Source of the DNA: Neoechinorhynchus agilis
Taxonomy: Eukaryota; Acanthocephala
Direction of reading: 5' to 3'
DNA length: 64,000 nt
Assembly: GCA_051530055.1 (NCBI GenBank)
Contig: CM121341.1
Coordinates: 16,864,001-16,928,000 of the forward strand
Part shown: positions 9,855 to 20,860 of the stretch, one piece after another
Layout: each line of letters starts with the position of its first letter
Position numbering within the stretch: position 1 is the first letter of the stretch
Position numbers and translations under genes: made by a program
The notes under the pieces: model-generated
The model's input: the letters and a program-made list of their open reading frames with translations, nothing else
Databases searched by the model: none
Told to the model about the DNA's origin: nothing

Positions 9855-12458
9855 TCAATCCGGGTGGACTCGCGAATAATGTTTCGCCCACGGTGTCGTC
9901 ACATACGATTGCGCACTTGGGTTCAACGAGTTTCGTACATGCTCGGCCACTCTTTGGCGAAGTGGCCTTTCTGTTTTTCCCACGTACGTGACCAAGTGGC
10001 CACGGTCAATCCGACACCGTTCACACCGGATCTCGAATACCACACTGCTCTGATCGCACATCTTCCAGTCACGATCAATGGCTTGCTGACGCTCCTCGTC
10101 CATCCTCGCACCTGCTGCGTATCTGCACATTAGGCACGACCGAGGGCATTCCTGATGATCCTCATGATGGCTCGTTCTCGTCAGCATCCTCCGCAGCGTT
10201 CTACACCCTCTGTGCACAATACGCACATTCAACCCTGCTTGCCTGAGCAGTACTTTAACTCTCTTCGTGAACATTTCACTCACGTACGGAATTCGTAGGA
10301 TCGGCCTATCGTCCTTTCGTTCCCTCATGGGTCCAGCGTCTCGTCTAATTCTATTTTCCACTTCTCGCTGGAATCCTTCGATCTCCTCTGTCGAATATCC
10401 GTTGTCCGCGAAGATTTTGTTTACTGCTTCCACCGCTCCACGCTTCGCGTCCCACGACGATGAGCAGGTGGTTGCCGATTTATGCATACCAGCGTATATC
10501 GCCGCTTTCATCGCCCAAGGATGGTGAGAATCTCGGTGCATCACAATCGACTTCCTGCATGGCTTTCGATACCAATTGAAGTTGGACACATTGTCGGATT
10601 TGAAGCGGTGATTGAGGAATGGCAGGTAGTCCGAAGGTTGGTCTCTTGTAACTTGAATCCTCCTATTCGAGTCCATTGAATTTAATAGTGACTCAATGGT
10701 ATCGACCTCATCATCCTCGGTGAAGGTCAGCAACACATCGTCCACATAGCGGAGGTAAACTTGACTCGACACTAAATGTGGATAGATGTGCAGTCTTTCC
10801 AGGTCATCGAGGTAGAGGATGGCCAATACCGGAGCCAAACTATTTCCCATTGCGAGACCACGAACTTGCTTATATAGCTGGTTTCGATAACGAAAAAGGT
10901 TGCACTTCAATACCAATCGTGTCAGACCAATAACATCGTCTGGTAGTAGACCAAAGAGGTCAAGATCTTCATTCTCCTTCAACCTTTTCTCCAGCGCACG
11001 TACTGCTCCCTCGTTGTCCACATTGGTGTACAATGCCACGAAATCAAAAGACATTACGCGACTGTTGGACAATTCATTCTGTCGCGATCGCAACGTTGAT
11101 AACAGCTCATCAGTATTACTCACAAATGCCCGTGTCCTCCGTAGCAATGGACCGATAGCCGAAGCCAGGAAACGAGAAACACGGTACGCTTGTCCATTAA
11201 CCGCAGATATGATTGGTCTGCATTTCAGCAATGAGGCTGCTTGTGGTGTAACCGGACCAATAGGCATCTTGTGTGTCTTGACCAATCCGTACATCACCGG
11301 CGTACGTAATGGACCGTGTGTGAAACTGCTCATCCCTTTCAACTCTCGAGCCGATATCACTTTTCGAAGAGCAGCATTCAACTCCTTGCGCTGTTGCTCA
11401 CATTCGTCTTTTGTCGCCATTGTATATGTATCAGTGTGACCCAATAACGTCCCCATCATCGCACTTTCCACGCTGCTTTCCATCGCCACGAGATCACTTC
11501 CCTTATCGCTCACTGTTATCCTCATCTAGTTCTTTTGCACTTTCTCTTTCAGAGACCTCAGTGCTCGTCGTTCACTCAACGGAAGATTCGGTTTCGAGCG
11601 GTAATCCATATAACGATCCGTCAAGTTTTCTATGCCCTCTCGCAACATCAACAATTTTCTCTCTGTGTGATCATCAGCTCTCGGTACTGCGAATGCATTC
11701 CTTTCGAAATCAGAACGCGGTCGAGATCGCGAGACACACTCAGGTTCACAACTAGGCGGTGCATTAGCCTCTGCAGCAACCAGACGTTCCCCATCACGAA
11801 CAGCTTTTACCCGTAGTTGGTACGCTAAGCGCGCGACGTCCATTTGTAATTGGAATACATCCTCTTTCCTCAGTGCATGTGTCGGTGCAAAGGACGGTCC
11901 ACGTGAGAGAACCATACGTTCATCTCTATTCAACATTCCATCCGGAATGCACGTCATCCGGTCGGTGAGTAAGACTTGACTCCTCGGTCGGCTCGGATCG
12001 ACCTTCGATTCGCATAACGCGGCATATTTCGCTTTCATTCGATCTTTGGAAGTTCGCTTCGCAGTTTGGCCAGCATCCAACGCGATATCCATCACACGCG
12101 AAAATTCCTCCTTTCCCAACACTTCTGACAAATACTGCTTACATATATCGAGATCCTTCCTCAAACATTGTAGATCGTTCCAGGTATTTCTTATCCTGAC
12201 TTTGAGGCAAACAAACCGGAACCTGCATAGATTTTCCCTGATGCGCTTCTCCCGCAAAAAACCCTTCGGCACACGGACACCATCGAGGAATGCAGGGAGT
12301 ATTTTTTTTCGGAGGCACCTTGTGAGGAACTGAATCCGTTGTTCGTGATCCTTCAGACGCTCCAACATCGCAATGTAATTCTTGGCAGCAGCCAAGATCG
12401 GACTGTCCATCCGCATGTCGATAAGATTACTAAGCGCTGCTTGGTTGTTCAGTCGCAT
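9855..12458 (-). CDS. PLE copy 1 reverse transcriptase with GIY-YIG endonuclease (one internal stop)
   Basis: The protein would make a DNA copy of the element RNA at a nick cut by its own endonuclease. Reading from ATG at 12458, an N-terminal helical region of about 310 residues (with LSRGPSFAPTHALRK, a PLE landmark) leads into the ITVSDKG block. The RT core then follows in order: YGLVKTHK, RPIISAVNG, SFDFVALYTNV, GLAMGNSLAPVLA, YLRYVDDVLL and LPFLN. The C-terminus has a Cys-rich linker (ECPRSCLMC) and the GIY-YIG endonuclease (VFEIRCERC, VTYVGKTERPLRQR). One stop codon at 11526-11528 divides the frame just before MRITVSDKG, where copies 2 and 4 read KKEMRITVSDKG. The frame closes after HYSRVHPD at 9855, about 34 residues earlier than in copy 3. 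It belongs to the EN+ PLE class, not to the terminal EN- class. Confidence 0.9.
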
Positions 12459-14874
12459 GTTTTATCTATTGATGATTGTTTGATTGACAATCCGACTGAA
12501 AGAGAGTTTATTGAAACACATAGCTTTCGCCGTCCAACGGCTTCTTCAGGGTGTAATCTACAATGCGAGTGAAGTGGAGTGGAAGTTCACATTAGATTCA
12601 TGACGGCAGACAACTCATCCTTCTGGTTAATGAGTGTCCTACCGTCCGACCGATGCCCGCTAGAGTCCTAACGATCCCGGTTCTCTCGGGATATGATCAG
12701 CGCTTCCGCTATCGACAGTTCGACGGGATCCTGCGCTTTGTACATTATGTGCGTGGACAGCTGAACTGTTCCATCCGGGTGGACTCGCGAATAATGTTGC
12801 CCACGGTGTCAATGTACATACGATTGCGCACTTGGGTTCAACGAGTTTCTACGTACATGCTCGGTTACTCTTTGGCGAAGTGGCCTTTCTGTTTTGCCCA
12901 CGTACGTGACCAAGTGGCCACGGTCAATCCGACACCGTTCATACCGGATCTCGTAGACCACCACTGCTCTGATCGCACATCTTCCAGTCACGATCAATGG
13001 CTTGCTGACGCTCCTCGTCCATCCTCGCACCTGCTGCGTATCTGCACATTAGGCACGACCGAGGGCATTCCTGATGATCCTCATGATGCCTCGTTCTCGT
13101 CAGCATCCTCCGCAGCGTTCTACACCCTCTGTGCACAATACGCACATTCAACCCTGCTTGCCTGAGCAGTACTTTAACTCTCTTCGTGAACATTTCACTC
13201 ACGTACGGAATTCGTAGGATCGGCCTATCGTCCTTTCGTTCCCTCATGGGTCCAGCGTCTCGTCTAATTCTATTTTCCACTTCTCGCTGGAATCCTTCGA
13301 TCTCCTCTGTCGAATATCCGTTGTCCGCGAAGATCTTGTTTACTGCTTCCACCGCTCCACGCTTCGCGTCCCACGACGATGAGCAGGTGGTTGCCGATTT
13401 ATGCATACCAGCGTATATCGCCGCTTTCATCGCCCAAGGATGGTGAGAATCTCGGTGCATCACAATCGACTTCCTGCATGGCTTTCGATACCAATTGAAG
13501 TTGGACACATCGTCGGATTTGAAGCGGAGATTGAGGAATGGCAGGTAGTCCGAAGGTTGGTCTCTTGTAACTTGAATCCTCCTATTCGAGTCCATTGAAT
13601 TTAATAGTGACTCAATGGTATCGACCTCATCATCCTCGGTGAAGGTCAGCAACACATCGTCCACATAGCGGAGGTAAACTTGACTCGACGCTAAATGTGG
13701 ATAGATGTGCAGTCTTTCCAGGTCATCGAGGTAGAGGATGGCCAATACCGGAGCCAAACTATTTCCCATTGCGAGACCACGAACTTGCTTATATAGCTGG
13801 TTTCGATAACGAAAAAGGTTGCACTTCAATACCAATCGTGTCAGACCAATAACATCGTCTGGTAGTAGACCAAAGAGGTCAAGATCTTCATTCTCCTTCA
13901 ACCTTTTCTCCAGCGCACGTACTGCTCCCTCGTTGTCCACATTGGTGTACAATGCCACGAAATCAAAAGACATTACGCGACTGTTGGTCAATTCATTCTG
14001 TCGCGATCGCAACGTTGATAACAGCTCATCAGTATTACTCACAAATGCCCGTGTCCTCCGTAGCAATGGACCGATAGCCGAAGCCAGGAAACGAGAAACA
14101 CGGTACGCTGGTCCATTAACCGCAGATATGATTGGTCTGCATTTCAGCAATGAGGCTGCTTGCGGTGTAACCGGACCAATAGGCATCTTGTGTGTCTTGA
14201 CCAATCCGTACATCACCGGCGTACGTAATGGACCGTGTGTGAAACTGCTCATCCCTTTCAACTCTCGAGCCGATATCACTTTTCGAAGAGCAGCATTCAA
14301 CTCCTTGCGCTGTTGCTCACATTCGTCTTTTGTCGCCATTGTATATGTATCAGTGTGACCCAATAACGTCCCCATCATCGCACTTTCCACGCTGCTTTCC
14401 ATCGCCACGAGATCACCTCCCTTATCGCTCACTGTTATCCTCATCTCCTTCTTTTGCACTTTCTCTTTCAGAGACCTCAGTGCTCGTCGTTCACTCAACG
14501 GAAGATTCGGTTTCGAGCGGTAATCCATATAACGATCCGTCAAGTTTTCTATGCCCTCTCGCAACATCAACAATTTTCTCTCTGTGTGATCATCAGCTCT
14601 CGGTACTGCGAATGCATTCCTTTCGAAATCAAAACGCGGTCGATATCGCGAGACACACTCAGGTTCACAACTAGGCGGTGCATTAGCCTCTGCAGCAACC
14701 AGACGTTCCCCATCACGAACAGCTTTTACCCGTAGTTGGTACGCTAAGCGCGCGACGTCCACTTGCAATTGGAATACATCCTCTTTCCTCAGTGCATGTG
14801 TCGGTGCAAAGGACGGTCCACGTGAGAGAACCATACGTTCATCTCTATTCAACATTCCATCCGGAATGCACGTC
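12425..14874 (-). CDS. PLE copy 2, 5'-truncated RT plus GIY-YIG element
   Basis: This copy lacks the N-terminal codons: coding starts abruptly at 14874 within MTCIPDGMLNRDERMVL. From there the frame is open through the ITVSDKGGD block, the whole RT core with YVDD, and into the linker, reaching about 12960. The GIY-YIG part continues in another frame (CRIDRGHLVTYVGKTERPLR, about 12810-12960), so at least one small frame change separates RT and endonuclease. Its 3' UTR and hammerhead-like motif are at 12425-12660. The 3' variants agree with copy 3 rather than with copy 1. The 5' truncation point is also the symmetry centre of the array. Confidence 0.88.
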
Positions 14875-16660
14875 ATTGTACGGATTGGTCAAGACACACA
14901 AGATGCCTATTGGTCCGGTTACACCGCAAGCAGCCTCATTGCTGAAATGCAGACCAATCATATCTGCGGTTAATGGACCAGCGTACCGTGTTTCTCGTTT
15001 CCTGGCTTCGGCTATCGGTCCATTGCTACGGAGGACACGGGCATTTGTGAGTAATACTGATGAGCTGTTATCAACGTTGCGATCGCGACAGAATGAATTG
15101 ACCAACAGTCGCGTAATGTCTTTTGATTTCGTGGCATTGTACACCAATGTGGACAACGAGGGAGCAGTACGTGCGCTGGAGAAAAGGTTGAAGGAGAATG
15201 AAGATCTTGACCTCTTTGGTCTACTACCAGACGATGTTATTGGTCTGACACGATTGGTATTGAAGTGCAACCTTTTTCGTTATCGAAACCAGCTATATAA
15301 GCAAGTTCGTGGTCTCGCAATGGGAAATAGTTTGGCTCCGGTATTGGCCATCCTCTACCTCGATGACCTGGAAAGACTGCACATCTATCCACATTTAGCG
15401 TCGAGTCAAGTTTACCTCCGCTATGTGGACGATGTGTTGCTGACCTTCACCGAGGATGATGAGGTCGATACCATTGAGTCACTATTAAATTCAATGGACT
15501 CGAATAGGAGGATTCAAGTTACAAGAGACCAACCTTCGGACTACCTGCCATTCCTCAATCTCCGCTTCAAATCCGACGATGTGTCCAACTTCAATTGGTA
15601 TCGAAAGCCATGCAGGAAGTCGATTGTGATGCACCGAGATTCTCACCATCCTTGGGCGATGAAAGCGGCGATATACGCTGGTATGCATAAATCGGCAACC
15701 ACCTGCTCATCGTCGTGGGACGCGAAGCGTGGAGCGGTGGAAGCAGTAAACAAGATCTTCGCGGACAACGGATATTCGACAGAGGAGATCGAAGGATTCC
15801 AGCGAGAAGTGGAAAATAGAATTAGACGAGACGCTGGACCCATGAGGGAACGAAAGGACGATAGGCCGATCCTACGAATTCCGTACGTGAGTGAAATGTT
15901 CACGAAGAGAGTTAAAGTACTGCTCAGGCAAGCAGGGTTGAATGTGCGTATTGTGCACAGAGGGTGTAGAACGCTGCGGAGGATGCTGACGAGAACGAGG
16001 CATCATGAGGATCATCAGGAATGCCCTCGGTCGTGCCTAATGTGCAGATACGCAGCAGGTGCGAGGATGGACGAGGAGCGTCAGCAAGCCATTGATCGTG
16101 ACTGGAAGATGTGCGATCAGAGCAGTGTGGTCTACGAGATCCGATGTGAACGGTGTCGGATTGACCGTGGCCACTTGGTCACGTACGTGGGAAAAACAGA
16201 AAGGCCACTTCGCCAAAGAGTGGCCGAGCATGTACGAAACTCGTTGAACCCAAGTGCGCAATCGTATCTGACGACACCGTGGGCGAAACATAATTCGCGA
16301 GTCCACCCGGATGGAACAGTTCAGCTGTCCACGCACATAATGTACAAAGCGCAGGATCCCGTCGAACTGTCGATAGCGGAAGCGCTGATCATATCCCGAG
16401 AGAACCGGGATCGTTAGGACTCTAGCGGGCATCGGTCGGACGGTAGGACACTCATTAACCAGAAGGATGAGTTGTCTGCCGTCATGAATCTAATGTGAAC
16501 TTCCACTCCACTTCACTCGCATTGTAGATTACACCCTGAAGAAGCCGTTGGACGGCGAAAGCTATGTGTTTCAATAAACTCTCTTTCAGTCGGATTGTCA
16601 ATCAAACAATCATCAATAGATAAAACATGCGACTGAACAACCAAGCAGCGCTTAGTAATC
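14875..16660 (+). CDS. PLE copy 3, 5'-truncated, intact RT core and endonuclease
   Basis: This is the best-preserved 3' part in the window. Coding begins at 14875 in the RT at YGLVKTHK, fused to reverse-strand sequence of copy 2, and stays open to the stop at 16415-16417. AMGNSLAP is encoded from 15318, YVDD from about 15422, and the GIY-YIG core TYVGKT at 16180-16197. The C-terminus after HPDGTVQLST continues to ELSIAEALIISRENRDR, about 34 residues that copies 1 and 4 lack. It therefore shows the probable family C-terminus. Upstream in-frame codons (from 14792) belong to antisense copy 2 and are not part of the protein. The 3' UTR runs to about 16660, with the hammerhead-like motif at 16536-16560. 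Confidence 0.88.
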
Positions 16661-19581
16661 TTATCGACATGCGGATGGACAGTCCGATCTTGGCTGCTGC
16701 CAAGAATTACATTGCGATGTTGGAGCGTCTGAAGGATCACGAACAACGGATTCAGTTCCTCACAAGGTGCCTCCGAAAAAAAATACTCCCTGCATTCCTC
16801 GATGGTGTCCGTGTGCCGAAGGGTTTTTTGCGGGAGAAGCGCATCAGGGAAAATCTATGCAGGTTCCGGTTTGTTTGCCTCAAAGTCAGGATAAGAAATA
16901 CCTGGAACGATCTACAATGTTTGAGGAAGGATCTCGATATATGTAAGCAGTATTTGTCAGAAGTGTTGGGAAAGGAGGAATTTTCGCGTGTGATGGATAT
17001 CGCGTTGGATGCTGGCCAAACTGCGAAGCGAACTTCCAAAGATCGAATGAAAGCGAAATATGCCGCGTTATGCGAATCGAAGGTCGATCCGAGCCGACCG
17101 AGGAGTCAAGTCTTACTCACCGACCGGATGACGTGCATTCCGGATGGAATGTTGAATAGAGATGCACGTATGGTTCTCTCACGTGGACCGTCCTTTGCAC
17201 CGACACATGCACTGAGGAAAGAGGATGTATTCCAATTGCAAGTGGACGTCGCGCGCTTAGCGTACCAACTACGGGTAAAAGCTGTTCGTGATGGGGAAAC
17301 GTCTGGTTGCTGCAGAGGCTAATGCACCGCCTAGTTGTGAACCTGAGTGCGTCTCGCGATCTCGACCGCGTTTCGATTTCGAGTTAGAATGCATTCGCAG
17401 TACCGAGACCTGATGATCACACAGAGAGAAATTTGAAATTGTTGATGTTGCGAGAGGGCATAGAAAACTAGACGGATCGTTATATGGATTACCGCTCGAA
17501 ACCGAATCTTCCGTTGAGTGAACGACGAGCACTGAGGTCTCTGAAAGAGAAAGTGCAAAAGAAGGAGATGAGGATAACAGTGAGCGATAAGGGAGGTGAT
17601 CTCGTGGCGATGGAAAGCAGCGTGGAAAGTGCGATGATGGGGACGTTATTGGGTCACACTGATACATATACAATGGCGACAAAAGACGAATGTGAACAAC
17701 AGCGCAAGGAGTTGAATGCTGCTCTTCGAAAAGTGATATCGGCTCGAGAGTTGAAAGGGATGAGCAGTTTCACACACGGTCCATTACGTACGCCGGTGAT
17801 GTACGGATTGGTCAAGACACACAAGATGCCTATTGGTCCGGTTACACCGCAAGCAGCCTCATTGCTGAAATGCAGACCAATCATATCTGCGGTTAATGGA
17901 CCAGCGTACCGTGTTTCTCGTTTCCTGGCTTCGGCTATCGGTCCATTGCTACGGAGGACACGGGCATTTGTGAGTAATACTGATGAGCTGTTATCAACGT
18001 TGCGATCGCGACGGAATGAATTGACCAACAGTCGCGTAATGTCTTTTGATTTCGTGGCATTGTACACCAAGGTTGACAACGAGGGAGCAGTACGTGCGCT
18101 GGAGAAAAGGTTGAAGGAGAATGAAGATCTTGATCTCTTTGGTCTACTACCAGACGATGTTAATGGTCTGACACGATTGGTATTGAAGTGCAACCTTTTT
18201 CGTTATCGAAGCCGGCTATATAAGCAAGTTCGTGGTCTCGCAATGGGAAATAGTTTGGCTCCGGTATTGGCCATCCTCTAACTCGATGACCTGGAAAGAC
18301 TGCATATCTATCCACATTTAGCGTCGAGTCAAGTTTACCTCCGCTATGTGGACGATGTGTTGCTGACCTTCACCGAGGATGATGAGGTCGATACCATTGA
18401 GTCACTATTAAATTCAATGGACTCGAATAGAGGATTCAAGTTACAATAGACCAACCTGCCATTCCTCAATCACCGCTTCAAATCCGACGATGTGTCCAAC
18501 TTCAATTGGTATCGAAAGCCATGCAGGAAGTCGATTGTGATGCACCGTGATTCTCACCATCCTTGGGCGATGAAAGCGGCGATATACGCTGGTATATCGC
18601 CGCTTTCATCGCCCAAGGATGAAAGCGGCGATATACGCTGGTATGCATAAATCGGCAACCACCTGCTCATCGTCGTGGGACGCGAAGCGTGGAGCGGTGG
18701 AAGCAGTAAACAAGATCTTCGCGGACAACGGATATTCGACAGAGGAGATCGAAGGATTCCAGCGATAAGTGGAAAATAGAATTAGACGAGACGCTGGACC
18801 CATGAGGGAACGAAAGGACGATAGGCCGATCCTACGAATTCCGTACGTGAGTGAAATGTTCACGAAGAGAGTTAAAGTACTGCTCAGGCAAGCAGGGTTG
18901 AATGTGCGTATTGTGCACAGAGGGGGTAGAACGCTGCGGAGGATGCTGACGAGAACGAGGCATCATGAGGATCATCAGGAATGCCCTCGGTCGTGCCTAA
19001 TGTGCAGATACGCAGCAGGTGCGAGGGTGGACGAGGAGCGTCAGCAAGCCATTGATCGTGACTGGAAGATGTGCGATCAGAGCAGTGTGGTATTCGAGAT
19101 CCGGTGTGAACGGTGTCGGATTGACCGTGGCCACTTGGTCACGTACGTGGGAAAAACAGAAAGGCCACTTCGCCAAAGAGTGGCCGAGCATGTACGAAAC
19201 TCGTTGAACCCAAGTGCGCAATCGTATGTGACGACACCGTGGGCGAAACATTATTCGCGAGTCCACCCGGATTGAACAGTTCAGCTGTCCACGCGCATAA
19301 TGTACAAAGCGCAGGATCCCGTCGAACTGTCGATAGCGGAAGCGCTGATCATATCCCGAGAGACCCGGGATCGTGAGGACTCTAGCGGGCATCGGTCGGA
19401 CGGTAGGACACTCATTAACCAGAAGGATGAGTTGTCTGCCGTCATGAATCTAATGTGAACTTCCACTCCACTTCACTCGCATTGTAGATTACACCCTGAA
19501 GAAGCCGTTGGACGGCGAAAGCTAGGTGTTTCAATAAACTCTCTTTCAGTCGGATTGTCGATCAAACAATCATCAATAGAT
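16627..19581 (+). pseudogene. PLE copy 4, full-length but interrupted
   Basis: The copy begins with the same MRLNNQAALSN start as copy 1 and contains every part of the element: N-terminal region (16627-17320), ITVSDKGGD block, RT core (17800-18480) and GIY-YIG endonuclease (about 18770-19275). Several stops and small frame changes split it, including a frame change near 17310, a stop in the RT after NSLAPVLAIL and a small deletion near 18450. It also has a 28-bp fold-back duplication (18559-18620). The last codons end after HYSRVHPD as in copy 1. The 3' end at 19581 abuts the right target-site duplication. Confidence 0.88.
18559..18620. repeat. Fold-back (template-switch) duplication inside PLE copy 4
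   Basis: A 28-bp arm at 18559-18586 is followed after CGCTGG by its exact reverse complement at 18593-18620, and then the original sequence resumes with a direct repeat of about 25 bp. The other three copies have the segment only once, so the event is specific to copy 4. Confidence 0.85.
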
Positions 19582-19593
19582 AAGTTTTGGTTT
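19582..19593 (+). repeat. Target-site duplication, right side of PLE array
   Basis: AAGTTTTGGTTT, identical to 9498-9509. The short region from here to the next gene (19594-19872) shows no gene. Confidence 0.85.
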
Positions 19594-19872
19594 TATCTGG
19601 ACAACAGAACTTGATCAATCATGCGGCTCGATAATCACAGAATTGCAAAGACAACAAAAGGGCGAAGTGACATAAATGATACTTTACACGAGTATTGTTA
19701 ATGGTATCGCTATTTTAAAAAAATGAGGATCACCAGAGCCCATTTTGTCCGCTCGGATTCTTGATGCATCTATTTAACTGCTATCATGCACACATTAAAT
19801 GCCTCAAACTCTCAATTTTAGCCAATTTTGTGGTTTTTCAGTAAAAGATCAAATAAGCGGAAAAGAGAAGAG

Positions 19873-20321
19873 CTATTCATTCAATGTGCTTTCATCATCC
19901 GAGTCGCTATCACTATCCGGTTCGTACCGAAGTTCAGGTTGTTCCTCGTCCTTTATTAGAGCTCGCTCAAGGATAACCTTTTTTTCTTTATACCGTTGGC
20001 TATCCTCGACCGCATATTCATACTCCCATCCTACTTTTTCTTCGCAATCTATGCAAAACACATCCCGAACTAAATGCCGTCCCGTCAACATCACCTAAAG
20101 CAACATTCAAAGCCATCGAAAAGCACGATTTCTAGATGTCTAACCCGTTCTTGCATTGGCCCACTCATTGTATTGTAAACTCGTTTGAACAAATAGGCCC
20201 GACCAGTTGATCCAGTGAACCGAGTGGACACAATATCGCGTTTTTTAGCCAAATGGGCAAAACATTTTTGACAGACGTAAATTTTTGATGCATTGAGATA
20301 TCTAAGATATTTCCTACCCAT
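19873..20321 (-). CDS. YPEL5: YPEL5-like (Yippee) zinc-binding protein, copy B
   Basis: Exon 1 (20321-20145) and exon 2 (20094-19873) join in phase 0 across a 50-nt GT-AG intron at the same position as in copy A, giving 132 residues. CQKC (17-20) and CIDC (73-76) keep the C-X2-C-X52-C-X2-C zinc site. Blocks conserved with animal YPEL5 are [26 protein letters not shown] and [17 protein letters not shown]; this copy is visibly closer to vertebrate YPEL5 than copy A. The tail is again acidic ([10 protein letters not shown]). It is the likely ancestral copy, with copy A the faster-evolving paralogue. The two copies lie about 13.5 kb apart on the same strand, on either side of SLC17 and the PLE array. 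Confidence 0.92.
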
Positions 20322-20423
20322 CTAAAAATTCAATACGTCCGCGGAATATACTTTTCGAGGCTAAATAAAATGCTTCCTTTCTCAAATTCAATAGACTCGT
20401 TTTATGTATTGATTTGTCGCTAT

Positions 20424-20860
20424 TCATCCTTCGGTATCCGGAGGATTAAACGGACTCTCCGGAGTGAAACGAGTTCGTCTATCTACTTTTGATTTGGGCA
20501 AAGGAAGTCCAGGTCGATATGTCGGCTTGTCAATTCTATTAGCGAACAGTGCCAAATAAATGAATCTTTATAATCAATTTCTTACACTTTAGTATCTGAT
20601 TCTTGGGCGGAGAAAAGCGCTCTTCTTATATAGTCAAGGCATTCTGCTCTGTTTATTAAACGTTGCCGTGTCGAAGACGACCTTGTCCAAAAGTATCCAT
20701 CTTTATCGATATTAGCAGAATACTAGAAAACAAGAATTGAAGAGCGTGATTCTAAGAAGGACTTTACGAGTTTAAGGACTTTTGTCTTAAGATCATCCGG
20801 AATCCATGCGCAATCAGATACTTTAAAACTGACTTTCACACTCGCATTGCGATCTAACAT
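20424..20860 (-). CDS. MRPL58: MRPL58/ICT1-like protein, C-terminal part only
   Basis: MRPL58 (ICT1) is a mitochondrial class-I release-factor-like peptidyl-tRNA hydrolase that rescues stalled ribosomes. Three exons (20860-20768, 20722-20588, 20525-20424) join in phase 0 through GT-AG introns of 45 and 62 nt to give 109 residues. The sequence ASVKVSFKVSDCAWIPDDLK aligns with the segment after the GGQ loop of ICT1, and TRQRLINRAECLDYIRRAL with its last helices; the tail is basic (PKSKVDRRTRF). The first ATG (20860) has an in-frame stop 9 nt upstream. An AG acceptor just inside it (TTAG/ATCGC) suggests an upstream exon, but I could find no sequence coding GGQ between here and eRF3. The gene may be broken, may use a distant exon, or may be a GGQ-less paralogue. 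Confidence 0.6.

Larger units (their letters stand above)
9510..19581. mobile_element. Compound Penelope-like element array, four copies, 3' ends outward
   Basis: The block contains copy 1 (9510-12424, -), copy 2 (12425-14874, -, lacking its 5' part), copy 3 (14875-16660, +, lacking its 5' part) and copy 4 (16627-19581, +). Copies 1 and 2 are in tandem, as are 3 and 4. The tandem junctions share a terminal repeat of roughly 250 nt that runs from the 3' coding end through the 3' UTR into the first codons of the next copy (MRLNNQAALSN), the pseudo-LTR arrangement known in PLEs. Identity between copies is very high by eye, so the array is young. The right end stops at ...CATCAATAGA, whereas the left end runs about 40 nt further. 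Confidence 0.9.

Noticed and set aside
10267-11439. Open frames of 65-179 codons opposite the PLE coding strand, repeated at 13186-14358, 14845-15903 and 17654-18863
   Set aside because: They are exact antisense shadows of the RT and endonuclease codons and repeat only because the PLE repeats. Codon pattern and conserved motifs all lie on the other strand.
14792-14874. Extension of PLE copy 3 upstream to a start codon at 14792
   Set aside because: This stretch is the reverse strand of copy 2. The fusion frame is an accident of the head-to-head junction.
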